Assembly: GCA_030430455.1 (NCBI GenBank)
Contig: JAUIJB010000002.1
Span: 1-64,000, forward strand
Length of the DNA stretch: 64,000 bases
Reading direction: 5' to 3'
Source of the DNA: Verrucomicrobiia bacterium
Lineage (GTDB): Bacteria > Verrucomicrobiota > Verrucomicrobiia > Verrucomicrobiales > Akkermansiaceae
Positions 25,409 to 34,523 of the stretch are shown one piece after another; the stretch's first letter is position 1; each line of letters begins with the position of its first letter. Below the pieces are notes generated by a model that worked only from the letters and a program-made list of their open reading frames with translations, was not told the origin of the DNA and did not search any database. A program made the translations under genes and the position numbers.

Positions 25409-26833
25409 ATGTCCACTCTCGATGCCCTGTCGCGGGGCGAGTCCGCGACCTCCGCCCGCCGCTTGCCGCCATGGGTGATTCCCCTGGCGATCCTCGCCGG
25501 CTTCAGCCTGATCTTCCTGCTCCTGTTCCGTGACCGCCTGCTGCCGGCCGCCGCGGTCGAGGTCGAGCAGGTCGTCGCACTCTCGACCAGCACCACCAAC
25601 GTTGACGCGGACGCCACGGATGCCGCCCGCCCGAACCCAGCCCCGTCCGGCGGAGGATCGGTGTTGTTCCAAGCCAGCGGCTGGATCGAGCCCGACCCCT
25701 ACCTGACCAAGGCCACCGCCCTGATCGGTGGCGTGGTCGACGAGGTCCACGTCCTCGAGGGCGACCTCGTCGAGGAGGGCCAGCTGCTGGCGACCCTGGT
25801 CGACGACGATGCCGAGCTGGCGCTTCGCTCGGCGCGCGAGCGGCTCGAGCAGATGGAGGCCCAGCGCCAGGCCCACTGCGCCGGGATCCAGCGCACCATC
25901 AAGGAGATGGAAACCAAGCAGGCCGAGGAGAAGTCGGCCGAGAGCCTCCACGAGGAGGCCCGCGACCAGCTCGATCGCCTCGAGGGCCTGAGCCGCGGCG
26001 CGGTGTCCGAGCGCGACCGGGTCGAGGCGCGGCTCGCGGTGACGCGGCTCGAGGCGCTCGCCACGGCCGCCGGCGGGCGCGTCCAGGAGCTGGTCGCCGA
26101 GCTGAGCAAGGCGGCCTACGAGACCCTGGCGATGGAGAAGGGCATCGCCGGCCAGCAGGTGGCGGTGGAGGAGGCCGAGCTGGCCTACCAGCGCACGCGG
26201 ATCACCGCCCCGATCGCCGGCCGGGTGCTCGAGCTCTTCGTCGCGCCGGGCCAGAAGCGCATGCTCGACATGGACGACCCCGACAGCTCGACCATCGTCA
26301 CGCTTTACGACCCGGCGAAGCTCCAGGTGCGGGTCGACGTGCCGCTGGCCGATGCCGCCGCCCTGCGCGTCGGACAGGCGGCGCGGATCCGTTGCAACCT
26401 GCTGCCCGACCGGGTCTTTGACGGCCGCGTCACCCGCATCGCCGGCGAGGCCGACCTGCAGCGCAACACCCTGCAGGCGAAGGTCGCGCTCTTCGAGCCG
26501 ATCGATGCCCTGCGCCCGGAAATGCTCTGCCGGGTCGAGTTCCTCGACGGCGGCCGGGTGCTCGCACAGGATGGCGGGTCGGGCCCGACGGGCGGGCGGG
26601 GCGCCGGGTCCCTCGACGTGTGGATGCCCGAGGCCGCGGTCCACGACGGCGGCGCCTGGGTCGTCGACCCGGAGGCCCGCAAGGTCGACCGCCGCGAGCT
26701 CGAACTCGGCGGGGAAACCCGCGACGGCCGCGTGCGCGTCGGTGCCGGCGTGAGGCCGGGCGAGTGGGTGGTGATTTCCCCGCAGGGCCTGCGCGAGGGC
26801 CAGCGGGTCAAGGTGAAGGGAGGCCTGCCGTGA
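25409..26833 (+). CDS. HlyD/RND-type membrane fusion (adaptor) protein
   Basis: A 474-aa periplasmic adaptor for an ABC exporter. One N-terminal membrane anchor (WVIPLAILAGFSLIFLLLF, about 21-39) is followed by a lipoyl half (ASGWIEPDPYLTKATALIGG...VLEGDLVEEGQLLATL). A long coiled-coil hairpin (about 131-247) comes next, then the second lipoyl half (ELAYQRTRITAPIAGRVLEL) and beta-barrel and membrane-proximal domains (AALRVGQAARIRC, LRPEMLCRVEFLDG, GVRPGEWVVISPQGLREGQ). Its 3' end overlaps the ATPase gene by GTGA. It should connect the inner-membrane permeases to an outer-membrane channel or to the envelope, as in DevB and MacA systems. Confidence 0.92.
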   Translation: MSTLDALSRGESATSARRLPPWVIPLAILAGFSLIFLLLFRDRLLPAAAVEVEQVVALSTSTTNVDADATDAARPNPAPSGGGSVLFQASGWIEPDPYLTKATALIGGVVDEVHVLEGDLVEEGQLLATLVDDDAELALRSARERLEQMEAQRQAHCAGIQRTIKEMETKQAEEKSAESLHEEARDQLDRLEGLSRGAVSERDRVEARLAVTRLEALATAAGGRVQELVAELSKAAYETLAMEKGIAGQQVAVEEAELAYQRTRITAPIAGRVLELFVAPGQKRMLDMDDPDSSTIVTLYDPAKLQVRVDVPLADAAALRVGQAARIRCNLLPDRVFDGRVTRIAGEADLQRNTLQAKVALFEPIDALRPEMLCRVEFLDGGRVLAQDGGSGPTGGRGAGSLDVWMPEAAVHDGGAWVVDPEARKVDRRELELGGETRDGRVRVGAGVRPGEWVVISPQGLREGQRVKVKGGLP

Positions 26834-27525
26834 CCGAAACCAGGGACCCGATGATCCGCGCCGCCGGACTGACCAAGAGCTACCGCAAGGGCCAAACCCT
26901 GGTGACCCCGCTCGAGCACCTCGACCTCGAGGTCGCCGAGGGCGAGTTCCTCGCCCTGATGGGGCCCTCCGGGTCGGGCAAGACGACCCTGCTCAACCTG
27001 GTGTCCGGGATCGACCAGCCGAGTGCCGGGACCCTCGAGATCGGCGGCGTCGAGTTGTCCTCGCTGTCGCGCCGCGAGCTGACCCGCTGGCGCGCCAAGC
27101 ATGTCGGCTACATCTTCCAGCTCTATCACCTGGTGCCGGTGCTCAGTGCCTTCGAGAACGTCGAGCTGCCGCTGCTGCTCGACCCGATGGGGCGCCGCGA
27201 GCGCCACGAGCGGGTCGAGGCGGCGCTGTCGCTGGTCGGCCTGTCCGACCGCATGCACCACACGCCGAACGAGCTCTCCGGCGGGCAGGAGCAGCGGGTG
27301 GCGATCGCCCGCGCGCTGGTCGCCGACCCCGGACTGCTGGTGGCCGACGAGCCGACCGGCGACCTCGACCGCGAGGCCGCCCGGAAGATCCTCGGCCTGC
27401 TGCAGGAGCTGAAGTCCGCGCACGGCAAGACGATCGTGATGGTCACCCACGACCCCAAGGCCGCCGCCGCCGCCGACCGCACCCTCCACCTGGAGAAGGG
27501 CAAACTCCTCGAAGCCGCCGAATGA
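26830..27525 (+). CDS. ABC transporter ATP-binding protein (MacB/LolD type)
   Basis: A 231-aa ATPase. The Walker A is GPSGSGKTTLLNLVSG, the Q-loop is YIFQLYHLVPVLSAFENVELP, the signature is LSGGQEQRVAIARALV, the Walker B is LLVADEPTGDLD, and the H-loop is VMVTHDP. The sequence type is the MacB/LolD/FtsE group, which powers mechanotransmission through FtsX-type permeases. The signature motif has QEQRV where QQQRV is usual. GTG start at 26830 overlapping the adaptor stop (GTGA) gives MTETRDPMIRAAGL; an ATG at 26851 is the alternative. The next gene also overlaps by ATGA. Confidence 0.95.
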   Translation: MTETRDPMIRAAGLTKSYRKGQTLVTPLEHLDLEVAEGEFLALMGPSGSGKTTLLNLVSGIDQPSAGTLEIGGVELSSLSRRELTRWRAKHVGYIFQLYHLVPVLSAFENVELPLLLDPMGRRERHERVEAALSLVGLSDRMHHTPNELSGGQEQRVAIARALVADPGLLVADEPTGDLDREAARKILGLLQELKSAHGKTIVMVTHDPKAAAAADRTLHLEKGKLLEAAE

Positions 27526-28670
27526 GTGCCATCGTCAATCTCGTCCACCTCGCGTGGAAGCAGCTGTCGCGGCACCGCATCCGCACGCTGCTGACCGTGG
27601 CCGGCGTGGCCGCGGGGATGTTCCTGTTCACCGCGGTGGAGACCATGCAGCGCTCGCTGGCCCGGGCCACCGAGACCTCGGCGGCCGACACCACCCTGGT
27701 CGTCTTCCGCGAGAACCGCTTCTGCCCCTCGACCAGCCGGCTGCCGGAACACTACGCCGACGAGATCCGCCGCATCGACGGCGTGCGCGAGGTGATCCCG
27801 ATCCAGATCGTCGTCAACAACTGCGGAGCCTCGCTCGACGTGATCACCTTCCGCGGCGTTCCCGCCGGGTTGCTGCAGAAGTTCGCCCCGGAAATCGAGG
27901 TGATCGAGGGCAGCGAGGACGACTGGCAGCGGCGCGACGACGGCGCCCTGGTCGGCGCGGCCTTTGCCGCCCGGCGCGGGCTGTCCGCCGGCGACAAGTT
28001 CGACGCCGTCGGCATCACGGTGGAGGTCTCGGGCATCATCCGCTCGCCCTTTCCGCAGGACAACAACGTCGCCTACGTGAAGCTGCCCTTCCTGCAGCAG
28101 GCCTCGCGCGCCGGGCTCGGCGTGGTCACCCAGTTCAACGTCCGGGTCGAGCGCTCGGAGGACCTCGACCGCGTCGCGGATGCCATCGACGAGCGCTTCG
28201 GCAGCGACCAGCAGCCGACCAACACCCGTCCGGAGAAGGCCTTCTTCGCCGAGACCGCGAAGGAGCTGATCGAGCTGATCGGCTTCACCCGCTGGCTCGG
28301 ACTCGGCGCGGTGATCGCGGTGATGGCCCTGGTCGCCAACGCCGTGCTGCTGGTGGTGCGCGGGCGGGTCAAGGAGAACGCCGTGCTGCGCACGCTCGGC
28401 TATCCCGACGGCGCGATCGCCTGGCTGGTGCTCGCCGAGGGCGCGATCCTCGGCCTGCTCGGCGGCGCCGTGGGCGTGGTGCTGGCCGGCGGCTTCCTCG
28501 AGTGGCGCCACATCACCATCGGCAACGAGGGCCAGACCATGGCGGTCGAGCCGGACGCCCGGGTCGTTGCCAGCGGGGTCCTCCTCGCGCTGATCCTCGG
28601 CCTCGTTGCCTCGTTCTGGCCGGCCCTGCAGGCGCTGCGCCAACCCATCGTCAAGAGCCTGCGATCCTGA
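27522..28670 (+). CDS. ABC transporter permease, FtsX/MacB type (first)
   Basis: A 382-aa permease. The first membrane helix (about 19-40, HRIRTLLTVAGVAAGMFLFTAV) is followed by a large periplasmic MacB-PCD-like domain (about 45-255). Three C-terminal helices come next (LGLGAVIAVMALVANAVLLVV, LVLAEGAILGLLGGAVGVVL, VLLALILGLVASFWPALQAL). The cytoplasmic coupling segment is KENAVLRTLGYPDGAIAWLV. It overlaps the ATPase gene by ATGA and is 3 nt from the second permease gene, so the transporter is probably a heterodimer of the two permeases. Confidence 0.93.
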   Translation: MSAIVNLVHLAWKQLSRHRIRTLLTVAGVAAGMFLFTAVETMQRSLARATETSAADTTLVVFRENRFCPSTSRLPEHYADEIRRIDGVREVIPIQIVVNNCGASLDVITFRGVPAGLLQKFAPEIEVIEGSEDDWQRRDDGALVGAAFAARRGLSAGDKFDAVGITVEVSGIIRSPFPQDNNVAYVKLPFLQQASRAGLGVVTQFNVRVERSEDLDRVADAIDERFGSDQQPTNTRPEKAFFAETAKELIELIGFTRWLGLGAVIAVMALVANAVLLVVRGRVKENAVLRTLGYPDGAIAWLVLAEGAILGLLGGAVGVVLAGGFLEWRHITIGNEGQTMAVEPDARVVASGVLLALILGLVASFWPALQALRQPIVKSLRS

Positions 28671-28673
28671 GCC

Positions 28674-29870
28674 ATGCTGCCCCTTTCCTACGCCATCCGG
28701 AACCTTTTCCGCGACAAGACCCGCCTGCTGCAGACGGTCGGCGGCTCGGCGTTGGTCGTGCTGCTGGTGATGGCGGCGCTCGCCATCAACGGCGGCATGA
28801 AGCGCGTGCTGGCCGCCTCCGGCTCCGAGCGCAACGCCATCCTGATCGGCGCCGGATCCGAGGAGAGCGTGCAGCGCAGCGAGGTCCCCGAGAAGGCCGC
28901 CGGCATCGCCGCCGCGGCGGTCGCCGGGGTCCGCGAGGTGATGGGCACCCGCGCGGTGTCGACCGAGATCCACTTCATGAGCTTCGCCGGCCTCGGCGGC
29001 ACCGGCGGCGCACCCGGAACATCCGGCGGGCCGGGGGGCGGGAAAGGGAAGAAGGCGCAGGCCCTGTTCCGCGGCGTCACCCCGGAGGCCCTGCTGGTCC
29101 ATCCCGAGGTGCGGCTCGTCGAGGGCCGCTTCCCGGGATCGGGCGAGGTGATGGTCGGGCGGCTGGCGTGGCGCACGCTGGGCGTCGATGCCGCCGCGCT
29201 CGAGCCGGGCGGCACGATCCGCATCGAGGGCGCCGACCTGGTGATCTCCGGCGTCTTCGCCGCCCCGGGCACCGTCATGGAGTCGGAAATCTGGGCCACC
29301 CTCGGCGACCTGCGCGTGTTGGCGCAGCGCGAGAACGTCTCCTGCGTGGTCATCCGCCTCGACGATCCCGCGGATTTCTCCGAGGTCGACCTGTTCGCCA
29401 AGCAGCGCCTCGACCTCGAGCTCAGCGCGCTGCGCGAGTCCGACTACTATGGTCGCCTGACTTCCTTCTTCCGTCCGCTGCGGGTGATGACCTGGATCAC
29501 CGCCGGCCTGATCGCCGCCGGTGCCGTGTTCGGCGGGCTCAACACCCTCTACGCCGCCTTCGCCTCGCGGATCCGCGAGATGGCCACGCTGCAGGCGATC
29601 GGCTTCGGCCGCGGCGCGCTGCTGGCCAGCCTGATGCAGGAGAGCACCCTGGCCTGCCTGAGCGGCGCGCTGCTCGCCTCGGTGCTCGCGGTGTTCGCCT
29701 TCGACGGCCTCACCGTGCCCTTCTCGATCGGCGCCTTCACCCTCGAGGTCACCCCGGGCGTCGCCCTCGGCGGCGTGCTGACCGGGCTGCTGCTCGGCCT
29801 GGTCGGCGCGGTGCCGCCGGCGGTGCGCTGCCTCAAGCCCTCCCTGCCGGTCGCCCTGCGCTCCTCCTAG
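28674..29870 (+). CDS. ABC transporter permease, FtsX/MacB type (second)
   Basis: A 398-aa paralogue of the preceding permease, starting MLPLSYAIRNLFRDKTRLLQT. The topology is the same: helix 1 (ALVVLLVMAALAINGGM), a periplasmic domain with a Gly-rich insert near residues 105-120 (GGTGGAPGTSGGPGGGKG), then three helices (MTWITAGLIAAGAVFGGLN, LACLSGALLASVLAVFAF, GVALGGVLTGLLLGLVGAV). The coupling segment is RIREMATLQAIGFGRGALLA. Having two different permeases and a separate ATPase is unlike MacB, which fuses both. It resembles LolCDE or DevCA. Confidence 0.93.
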   Translation: MLPLSYAIRNLFRDKTRLLQTVGGSALVVLLVMAALAINGGMKRVLAASGSERNAILIGAGSEESVQRSEVPEKAAGIAAAAVAGVREVMGTRAVSTEIHFMSFAGLGGTGGAPGTSGGPGGGKGKKAQALFRGVTPEALLVHPEVRLVEGRFPGSGEVMVGRLAWRTLGVDAAALEPGGTIRIEGADLVISGVFAAPGTVMESEIWATLGDLRVLAQRENVSCVVIRLDDPADFSEVDLFAKQRLDLELSALRESDYYGRLTSFFRPLRVMTWITAGLIAAGAVFGGLNTLYAAFASRIREMATLQAIGFGRGALLASLMQESTLACLSGALLASVLAVFAFDGLTVPFSIGAFTLEVTPGVALGGVLTGLLLGLVGAVPPAVRCLKPSLPVALRSS

Positions 29871-29897
29871 AAGCTTCCCAACCATCTGAATCCCACC

Positions 29898-30452
29898 ATG
29901 ACCATGAACCAAACGCCCCGAGTCATCCTGACCATCCTCCCCCTCGCCCTCGCCGCCTGCACCGCGGAGAAGGACGAGGGTTCCGCCGCATCGACCGCGG
30001 CCGCCCCGGCGGCCGCCAGCGCCGCGCTCGACGCCGTCTTTCAAGCCAGCGTGGAGGGCGAGCCCGCCGCGATCCACCGGGCCCGCGTCGATGCCGGGGC
30101 GGGCGACGAGCTGGTTCTCAAGGGCCGCGTGATGGGCTCTTCCTCGCCCTTCGTCGAGGGCCGCGCCGCCTTCATCATCGGCGACGAGGAAAAGCTCACC
30201 GCCTGCAGCGACAACCCCGGCGACGAATGCGAGACGCCTTGGGACAACTGCTGCGACAGCAAGGAGCTCAAGCAGGAGGGCATCGCCAGCATCCAGGTGC
30301 TCGGGCCCGACGGCCGGGTCCTCCGGGAGGGCATCGAGGGCGTCGGCGGGCTGGAGAAACTCAGCCGCGTGGTGGTTTCCGGGACCGTGGCGGAGGGCTC
30401 CGGAGCCGACAACCTGGTGATCAACGCCAAGGCGATCCGGGTCACGGACTGA
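29898..30452 (+). CDS. Lipoprotein with TPWD-x-CC cysteine motif, exporter-linked
   Basis: A 184-aa lipoprotein with lipobox LALAAC (Cys21) and an Ala-rich linker. A compact domain runs from about 50 to 184 (DELVLKGRVMGSSSPFVEGRAAFIIGD). Cys103, Cys111, Cys118 and Cys119 form C-x7-C-x6-CC around ETPWDNCC. I recall similar TPWDYCC proteins encoded beside ABC exporters in Planctomycetes and Verrucomicrobia, but no function. Four cysteines in this spacing could bind a metal or form two disulfides. The C-terminal part (VVVSGTVAEGSGADNLVINAKAI) looks like an OB-type beta domain (inferred). It is the last gene of the cluster, 27 nt after the second permease. Confidence 0.7.
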   Translation: MTMNQTPRVILTILPLALAACTAEKDEGSAASTAAAPAAASAALDAVFQASVEGEPAAIHRARVDAGAGDELVLKGRVMGSSSPFVEGRAAFIIGDEEKLTACSDNPGDECETPWDNCCDSKELKQEGIASIQVLGPDGRVLREGIEGVGGLEKLSRVVVSGTVAEGSGADNLVINAKAIRVTD

Positions 30453-30480
30453 GGCAGGTCAGCGAGGGGAGCATCGGAGC

Positions 30481-30620
30481 GCCGACTTCAGTCGGCCAGG
30501 AGGTGCCAAAGAGGAGTTAAAGGGTGATTCGGGCAGGCTGAAGCCTGCGCTCCGCCTCCCGGCGGCGCAGCCGCCTCAAGTCTGTCGTCTGTTGTCTTGC
30601 TGTCTGTTGTCTCCGCCGCA
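30481..30620. repeat. REP-like palindrome cluster between the exporter operon and sppA
   Basis: Three hairpins occur in a row: GCCGACTTCAGTCGGC (30481-30496), GCAGGCTGAAGCCTGC (30533-30548) and GGCGGCGCAGCCGCC (30560-30574). They are followed by a slipped GTCTGTTGTCT run (about 30580-30615) and GCCGCAGGCGGC. The GGCGCAGCCGC-TCAAGTCT part is shared with 43583-43602. It could double as a convergent terminator, but no U-tract is evident. Confidence 0.7.
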
Positions 30621-30627
30621 GGCGGCC

Positions 30628-32376
30628 CTACCAACTCGGACCGATCAGCTGGACCGGGGAGGATTCGACCGACCGGAGCAGCTCGAGCGCCTCGCCCACG
30701 GCGCGGCGGACCGGTGCCGGCAGCTGGCCGGTGCCGGCCTCGAGCAGCAGCGCGCGGACCCCGCCGGCGGGGTCGCGAGGCAGGTTCATGCCGACGAACT
30801 CGCCCTCCGGGTTCTTCTCCGGCTTGGCGAAGAGACCCTCCATCGGGCTCTTCGGCTTCGGGCACAGGCGGGCCGCGGGATCGATCCCCGCCTGCTCCGC
30901 CACCCAGGCGACGGCCTCGGTGATGCCGCCGATCTCGTCGACCAGGCCGAGCCGGAGCGCCCGCTCCCCGGTGTAGACCCGGCCGCCGGCCAGAGTTTCG
31001 AGCTCGCCGTCGAGGCGCTCGCCGCGGCCGTCGGTGACGCGCTTCTTGAAGGTCTCGTAGACCTCGAGCATCGACCGGCGGATGACCTCCGCCTCGTCCT
31101 CGCTGAAGGGCCGCGACATCGACATCGCCCCGGCGTGCTCGCCGCGCTCGATGGCGAAGCTGGTGATGCCGAGCTTCTCCATCGCGCCCGAGGTCACGAG
31201 CTTCATGCCGACCACGCCGATCGACCCGGTGATCGTGGCGGCCTCGGCGAAGATCCTCTGGGAACCACTGGATACGTAGTAGCCACCGCTCGCGGCCACC
31301 CCGCCCATCGAGACCGCGAAGGGCCGGCCGCTGGCCTTCCACTCGTCGGTGGCCTCCCACAGCACCTCGCTCGCCAGCGCCGAGCCGCCGGGCGAGTCGA
31401 CGCGCAGCACCAGCGCCCGGGCCTTGTCATCGCCGAGGCGCTTGAGGATCTCGCGGCGGACCGGGGCGATCGACTCGTCGCTGATGGCGCCCTCGAGCAC
31501 GACCACGGCGACGTAGTCCTCGTCGTCGGAGTCGTCGCGGTTGGCCTCCAGCATCATCTTGAAGACGTCGAAGATGTTGTCCATGTCCGGGCCGTCGAGG
31601 TCGGGCAGGCCGTATTCCCGGTCGAAGTCGGCCTCGGGGTAGGTCTCGCGGAGGGTCGCGTTGAAGTCGGTGCGGTACTGCAGGGCGTCGACCAGGCCGG
31701 CCTCCCTGGCCTCCCGGGCCGAGAAGGTCCCGCGGTCGATCAGCTCCATGAGCTCCTCCCGGTCGATGCCGCGGCCCTCGACGAGCGGCGCGAGGAGCTG
31801 CTCGAACAGCCCGTCGACCAGTTCCTCCATCTGGCGGCGGGCCGGTTCGCTCGGCCCGGTGCGGTAGAACGGCTCGCCGAAGCTCTTGAAGTCGCCGATG
31901 TGGATCACGTCGGCCTCGACCCCCATCTTGTCGAGCATCCCCTTGAAGTAGAGCGACTCCGAGTAGAGCCCGTTGAACTGCACGCCGGCCTCGGGCATCA
32001 GCGTGAAGTGGTTGCAGGCCGAGCCGAGCAGGGCGGTCCCGTTGGTGAACTGGTCGCTGTAGAGCCAGACGTCCTTGCCGGCCTCGCGCGCGGCGCTCAG
32101 GTGGCGGTGGACCTCCTGGGCCTGGGCGAGGTTGAGGCCCGACTGGTCGAGGTCGAGCACCAGGGCGGTCACCTCGGGGTCCGCGGCGGCGAGCTGCAGG
32201 CTGCGGGCGAGGTCGAACTGGGTCAGCGGCCGGCTCGACTCGAGCTCGAGGGAAAACGGGTTGGCGGCGTGGTCGCCGTTCTCGCTGACCGGGCCGCTCA
32301 GATCGTAGACGGCGACGGTTTCGGCGCGGGCGAGCAGGGGCAGCAGCAGGGCGGCAAGGAGCGAGGTGGCTTTCAT
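30628..32376 (-). CDS. sppA: Signal peptide peptidase SppA, long (67K) type
   Basis: A 582-aa S49-family protease with N-terminal signal or anchor MKATSLLAALLLPLLARA. It carries tandem S49 halves. The general-base Lys164 lies in the N-terminal half (HIGDFKSFGEPFYR) and the nucleophile Ser363 in the C-terminal half (VSMGGVAASGGYYVSSGS). This is the same split active site as E. coli SppA. It digests cleaved signal peptides and other membrane peptides. Alternate start 32565 would overlap the divergent amylase gene and was rejected. The residues RVDSPGGSALASEVLWE form the conserved approach to the active site. Confidence 0.93.
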   Translation of the reverse strand: MKATSLLAALLLPLLARAETVAVYDLSGPVSENGDHAANPFSLELESSRPLTQFDLARSLQLAAADPEVTALVLDLDQSGLNLAQAQEVHRHLSAAREAGKDVWLYSDQFTNGTALLGSACNHFTLMPEAGVQFNGLYSESLYFKGMLDKMGVEADVIHIGDFKSFGEPFYRTGPSEPARRQMEELVDGLFEQLLAPLVEGRGIDREELMELIDRGTFSAREAREAGLVDALQYRTDFNATLRETYPEADFDREYGLPDLDGPDMDNIFDVFKMMLEANRDDSDDEDYVAVVVLEGAISDESIAPVRREILKRLGDDKARALVLRVDSPGGSALASEVLWEATDEWKASGRPFAVSMGGVAASGGYYVSSGSQRIFAEAATITGSIGVVGMKLVTSGAMEKLGITSFAIERGEHAGAMSMSRPFSEDEAEVIRRSMLEVYETFKKRVTDGRGERLDGELETLAGGRVYTGERALRLGLVDEIGGITEAVAWVAEQAGIDPAARLCPKPKSPMEGLFAKPEKNPEGEFVGMNLPRDPAGGVRALLLEAGTGQLPAPVRRAVGEALELLRSVESSPVQLIGPSW

Positions 32377-32473
32377 GGCGGAATCGGTGGCGGAACCTGG
32401 GAAGGCAAGGGGCGCCTGGCCCTCAGGGCTAGCATTTGAGCCGACCCGGGGCAACCATCCGGCCCGATCGACC

Positions 32474-34417
32474 ATGTGCAAGGTGATGTTCCGGATTCTT
32501 TCCCGCCCGCGGGGCGGACCCGCCCGTGCGGCCGCCGCGGCCGTGGCACTGGCAGTCGTGGCCACCCTGCCAGCGGCGGCCGCGACGGTCGGCGCCCGGC
32601 CTTGGAGCGAGGACGTGATCTATTTCGTCATGACCGACCGCTTCCGCGACGGCGACCCGGCGAACAACATCCCCGCCGACAGCGACCCGGGGCTCCACGA
32701 CCCCGCGCAGCGGAACCTCGCCAGCTACCACGGCGGCGATTTCCGCGGGCTCGAGAAGGCGCTGGCCTCCGGCTATTTCAACCGCCTCGGCATCACCGCG
32801 ATCTGGATCACCCCGCCGGTCCGCAACGTGTGGCGCTCCGGCTTCGACCTGGGCGGCTGGAAAAGCGGCTACCACGGCTACTGGACGCAGGACTTCCTCG
32901 ACATCGACCTGCACCTCACCAGCCGCCAGTCGCTGGCCGGCGAGCCGTACCCCGAGGGAGCCGAGGGCCGCATGCGCCACTACCGCGACCTCGTCGAGCT
33001 GGCGCACTCGAAGGGGATCAAGATCGTCCAGGACGTGGTGCTGAACCACGCCGGTCCGGTGTTCTACTACGACGCCAACGGCAACGGCCGGCTGGACCCG
33101 TCGGGGCGCGAGGAGTGGATCCAGCCCTTCCGCGACGACGGCTTTCATGGCAATGCCCGCTGGGGCGATGTCGCCGAGTGGAACATGCGGCGGACGATGC
33201 CCGACGGGCCGCGCGAGCTGCTCGGCTGCAGGATTCCGACCACCGGCGTGCTGGCATCGCTGGAAACCTACGGCCGCAAGGGGTTTTCCAGTGACAGCCT
33301 GGGCAAGGACGACGGCGAGGAGGTGGTCTGCGACTTCTTCTCGCTGCGCGACCTGTGGACCGACCCGGCGAGCGACCACTTCGACCGGCTGGTCGACGAG
33401 TTCGTCGAAATCTACGCCTTCTACCTGCTCGAGGTCGGCGTCGACGGCCTGCGCCTCGACACCGTGAAGCACGTCCACCACGGCTTCTGGGACGCCTTCA
33501 CCGAGCGCCTGCGGCGCCGTCTCGGCCCGGCGGCGAGGGAGAAGGTCCTCTTCGGCGAGATCTACGACACCCGCCCCGAGCGACTCGGCCAGTACACCTG
33601 GCGGACCGACGCGCCCGCCAACCCGGCACCCTGCCTCGACTCGGTCCTCGCCTTCGAGCTGTGCTTCGCGATGCGCGAGTACCTGCGCCACCCGGGCGGC
33701 GACTTCGGCAGCGGGCTCGCGGTCGAGGAGGCGATGAAGAGCTTCAGCCAGGGGCGCTTCGACGACGGGAGGTACTATTTCAACCGGACGCCGGGGCCCG
33801 ACGGGCTGAACTCGGTGGAGAAGTCGATCACCTTCATCGAGAACCACGACGGCCTGAACCGCTTCCGCGTGAGGGACGTCACCGAGCGGCGCCACGAGCT
33901 CGCGCAGGGACTGGTGATGTGCCTGCCGGGGATTCCCTGCCTCTACTACGGCGCCGAGGTCGCGCTGCTGGCGGACGACGGCCGCATCGGCGAGGACAGC
34001 GAGACCGGTCGGCTGACCCTGTGGCCGGGGGACGAGGACCCGGCGATCGACGAGGTCGCGGAGCGCGGGCCGTTCCGGACGATCGCCGCCCTGGCGGCGG
34101 CCCGCGGGCGCTGGCCGGTGCTGCGTCACGGAAGGTTCGTTCCCCTGTGGATCGACAGCCCGGAGGACGAGGGCGACGACGGCGTGCTGGCCTTTGCCCG
34201 GGTCGGCCAGGGGATGGACGAGAACGTGGTGGTCGTGCTCAACGCCTCGTCAAGCGCCGCCCAGACGGGTGCGCTGGACCTGCGCCGTGTGTTCGGGGTG
34301 GAGACCCCGCTGACCGGACATGTCCTGATCGGCGACGAGCCGGTCGTGGAGGCGGGTGACCGCCTGCCAGCTCCCGCCAACTCGCTGGTCCTGTTCAGCC
34401 CGGCTCCGGCGGAGTGA
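32474..34417 (+). CDS. Secreted GH13 alpha-amylase
   Basis: A 647-aa glycoside hydrolase family 13 enzyme acting on alpha-glucans. It has an Ala-rich signal peptide (ARAAAAAVALAVVATLPAAAA). The four GH13 regions are present. Region I is DVVLNHAGP (about 187). Region II is GVDGLRLDTVKHV, with nucleophile Asp at about 329. Region III is VLFGEIYD, with acid/base Glu at about 362. Region IV is FIENHDGLNRF, with Asp at about 459. A C-terminal beta domain follows. Start 32474 (MCKVMFRIL) or 32486 (MFRIL) are both plausible. It is divergent from sppA with 97 nt between starts. Confidence 0.94.
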   Translation: MCKVMFRILSRPRGGPARAAAAAVALAVVATLPAAAATVGARPWSEDVIYFVMTDRFRDGDPANNIPADSDPGLHDPAQRNLASYHGGDFRGLEKALASGYFNRLGITAIWITPPVRNVWRSGFDLGGWKSGYHGYWTQDFLDIDLHLTSRQSLAGEPYPEGAEGRMRHYRDLVELAHSKGIKIVQDVVLNHAGPVFYYDANGNGRLDPSGREEWIQPFRDDGFHGNARWGDVAEWNMRRTMPDGPRELLGCRIPTTGVLASLETYGRKGFSSDSLGKDDGEEVVCDFFSLRDLWTDPASDHFDRLVDEFVEIYAFYLLEVGVDGLRLDTVKHVHHGFWDAFTERLRRRLGPAAREKVLFGEIYDTRPERLGQYTWRTDAPANPAPCLDSVLAFELCFAMREYLRHPGGDFGSGLAVEEAMKSFSQGRFDDGRYYFNRTPGPDGLNSVEKSITFIENHDGLNRFRVRDVTERRHELAQGLVMCLPGIPCLYYGAEVALLADDGRIGEDSETGRLTLWPGDEDPAIDEVAERGPFRTIAALAAARGRWPVLRHGRFVPLWIDSPEDEGDDGVLAFARVGQGMDENVVVVLNASSSAAQTGALDLRRVFGVETPLTGHVLIGDEPVVEAGDRLPAPANSLVLFSPAPAE

Positions 34418-34523
34418 CCGGCGGCAGGCGGCGTGCGGCAGGCGGCGTGGCTGCGACCCCTGCCGGGGTCGGATGCGGGGGGCGTGGGAATCCGGGGGTG
34501 TCGTCGCCCGCATTCGCGGTCTC

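Noticed and set aside
27126..30077. 983-codon minus-strand ORF opposite the exporter operon
   Set aside because: Antisense shadow; the plus-strand frames carry complete ABC motifs.
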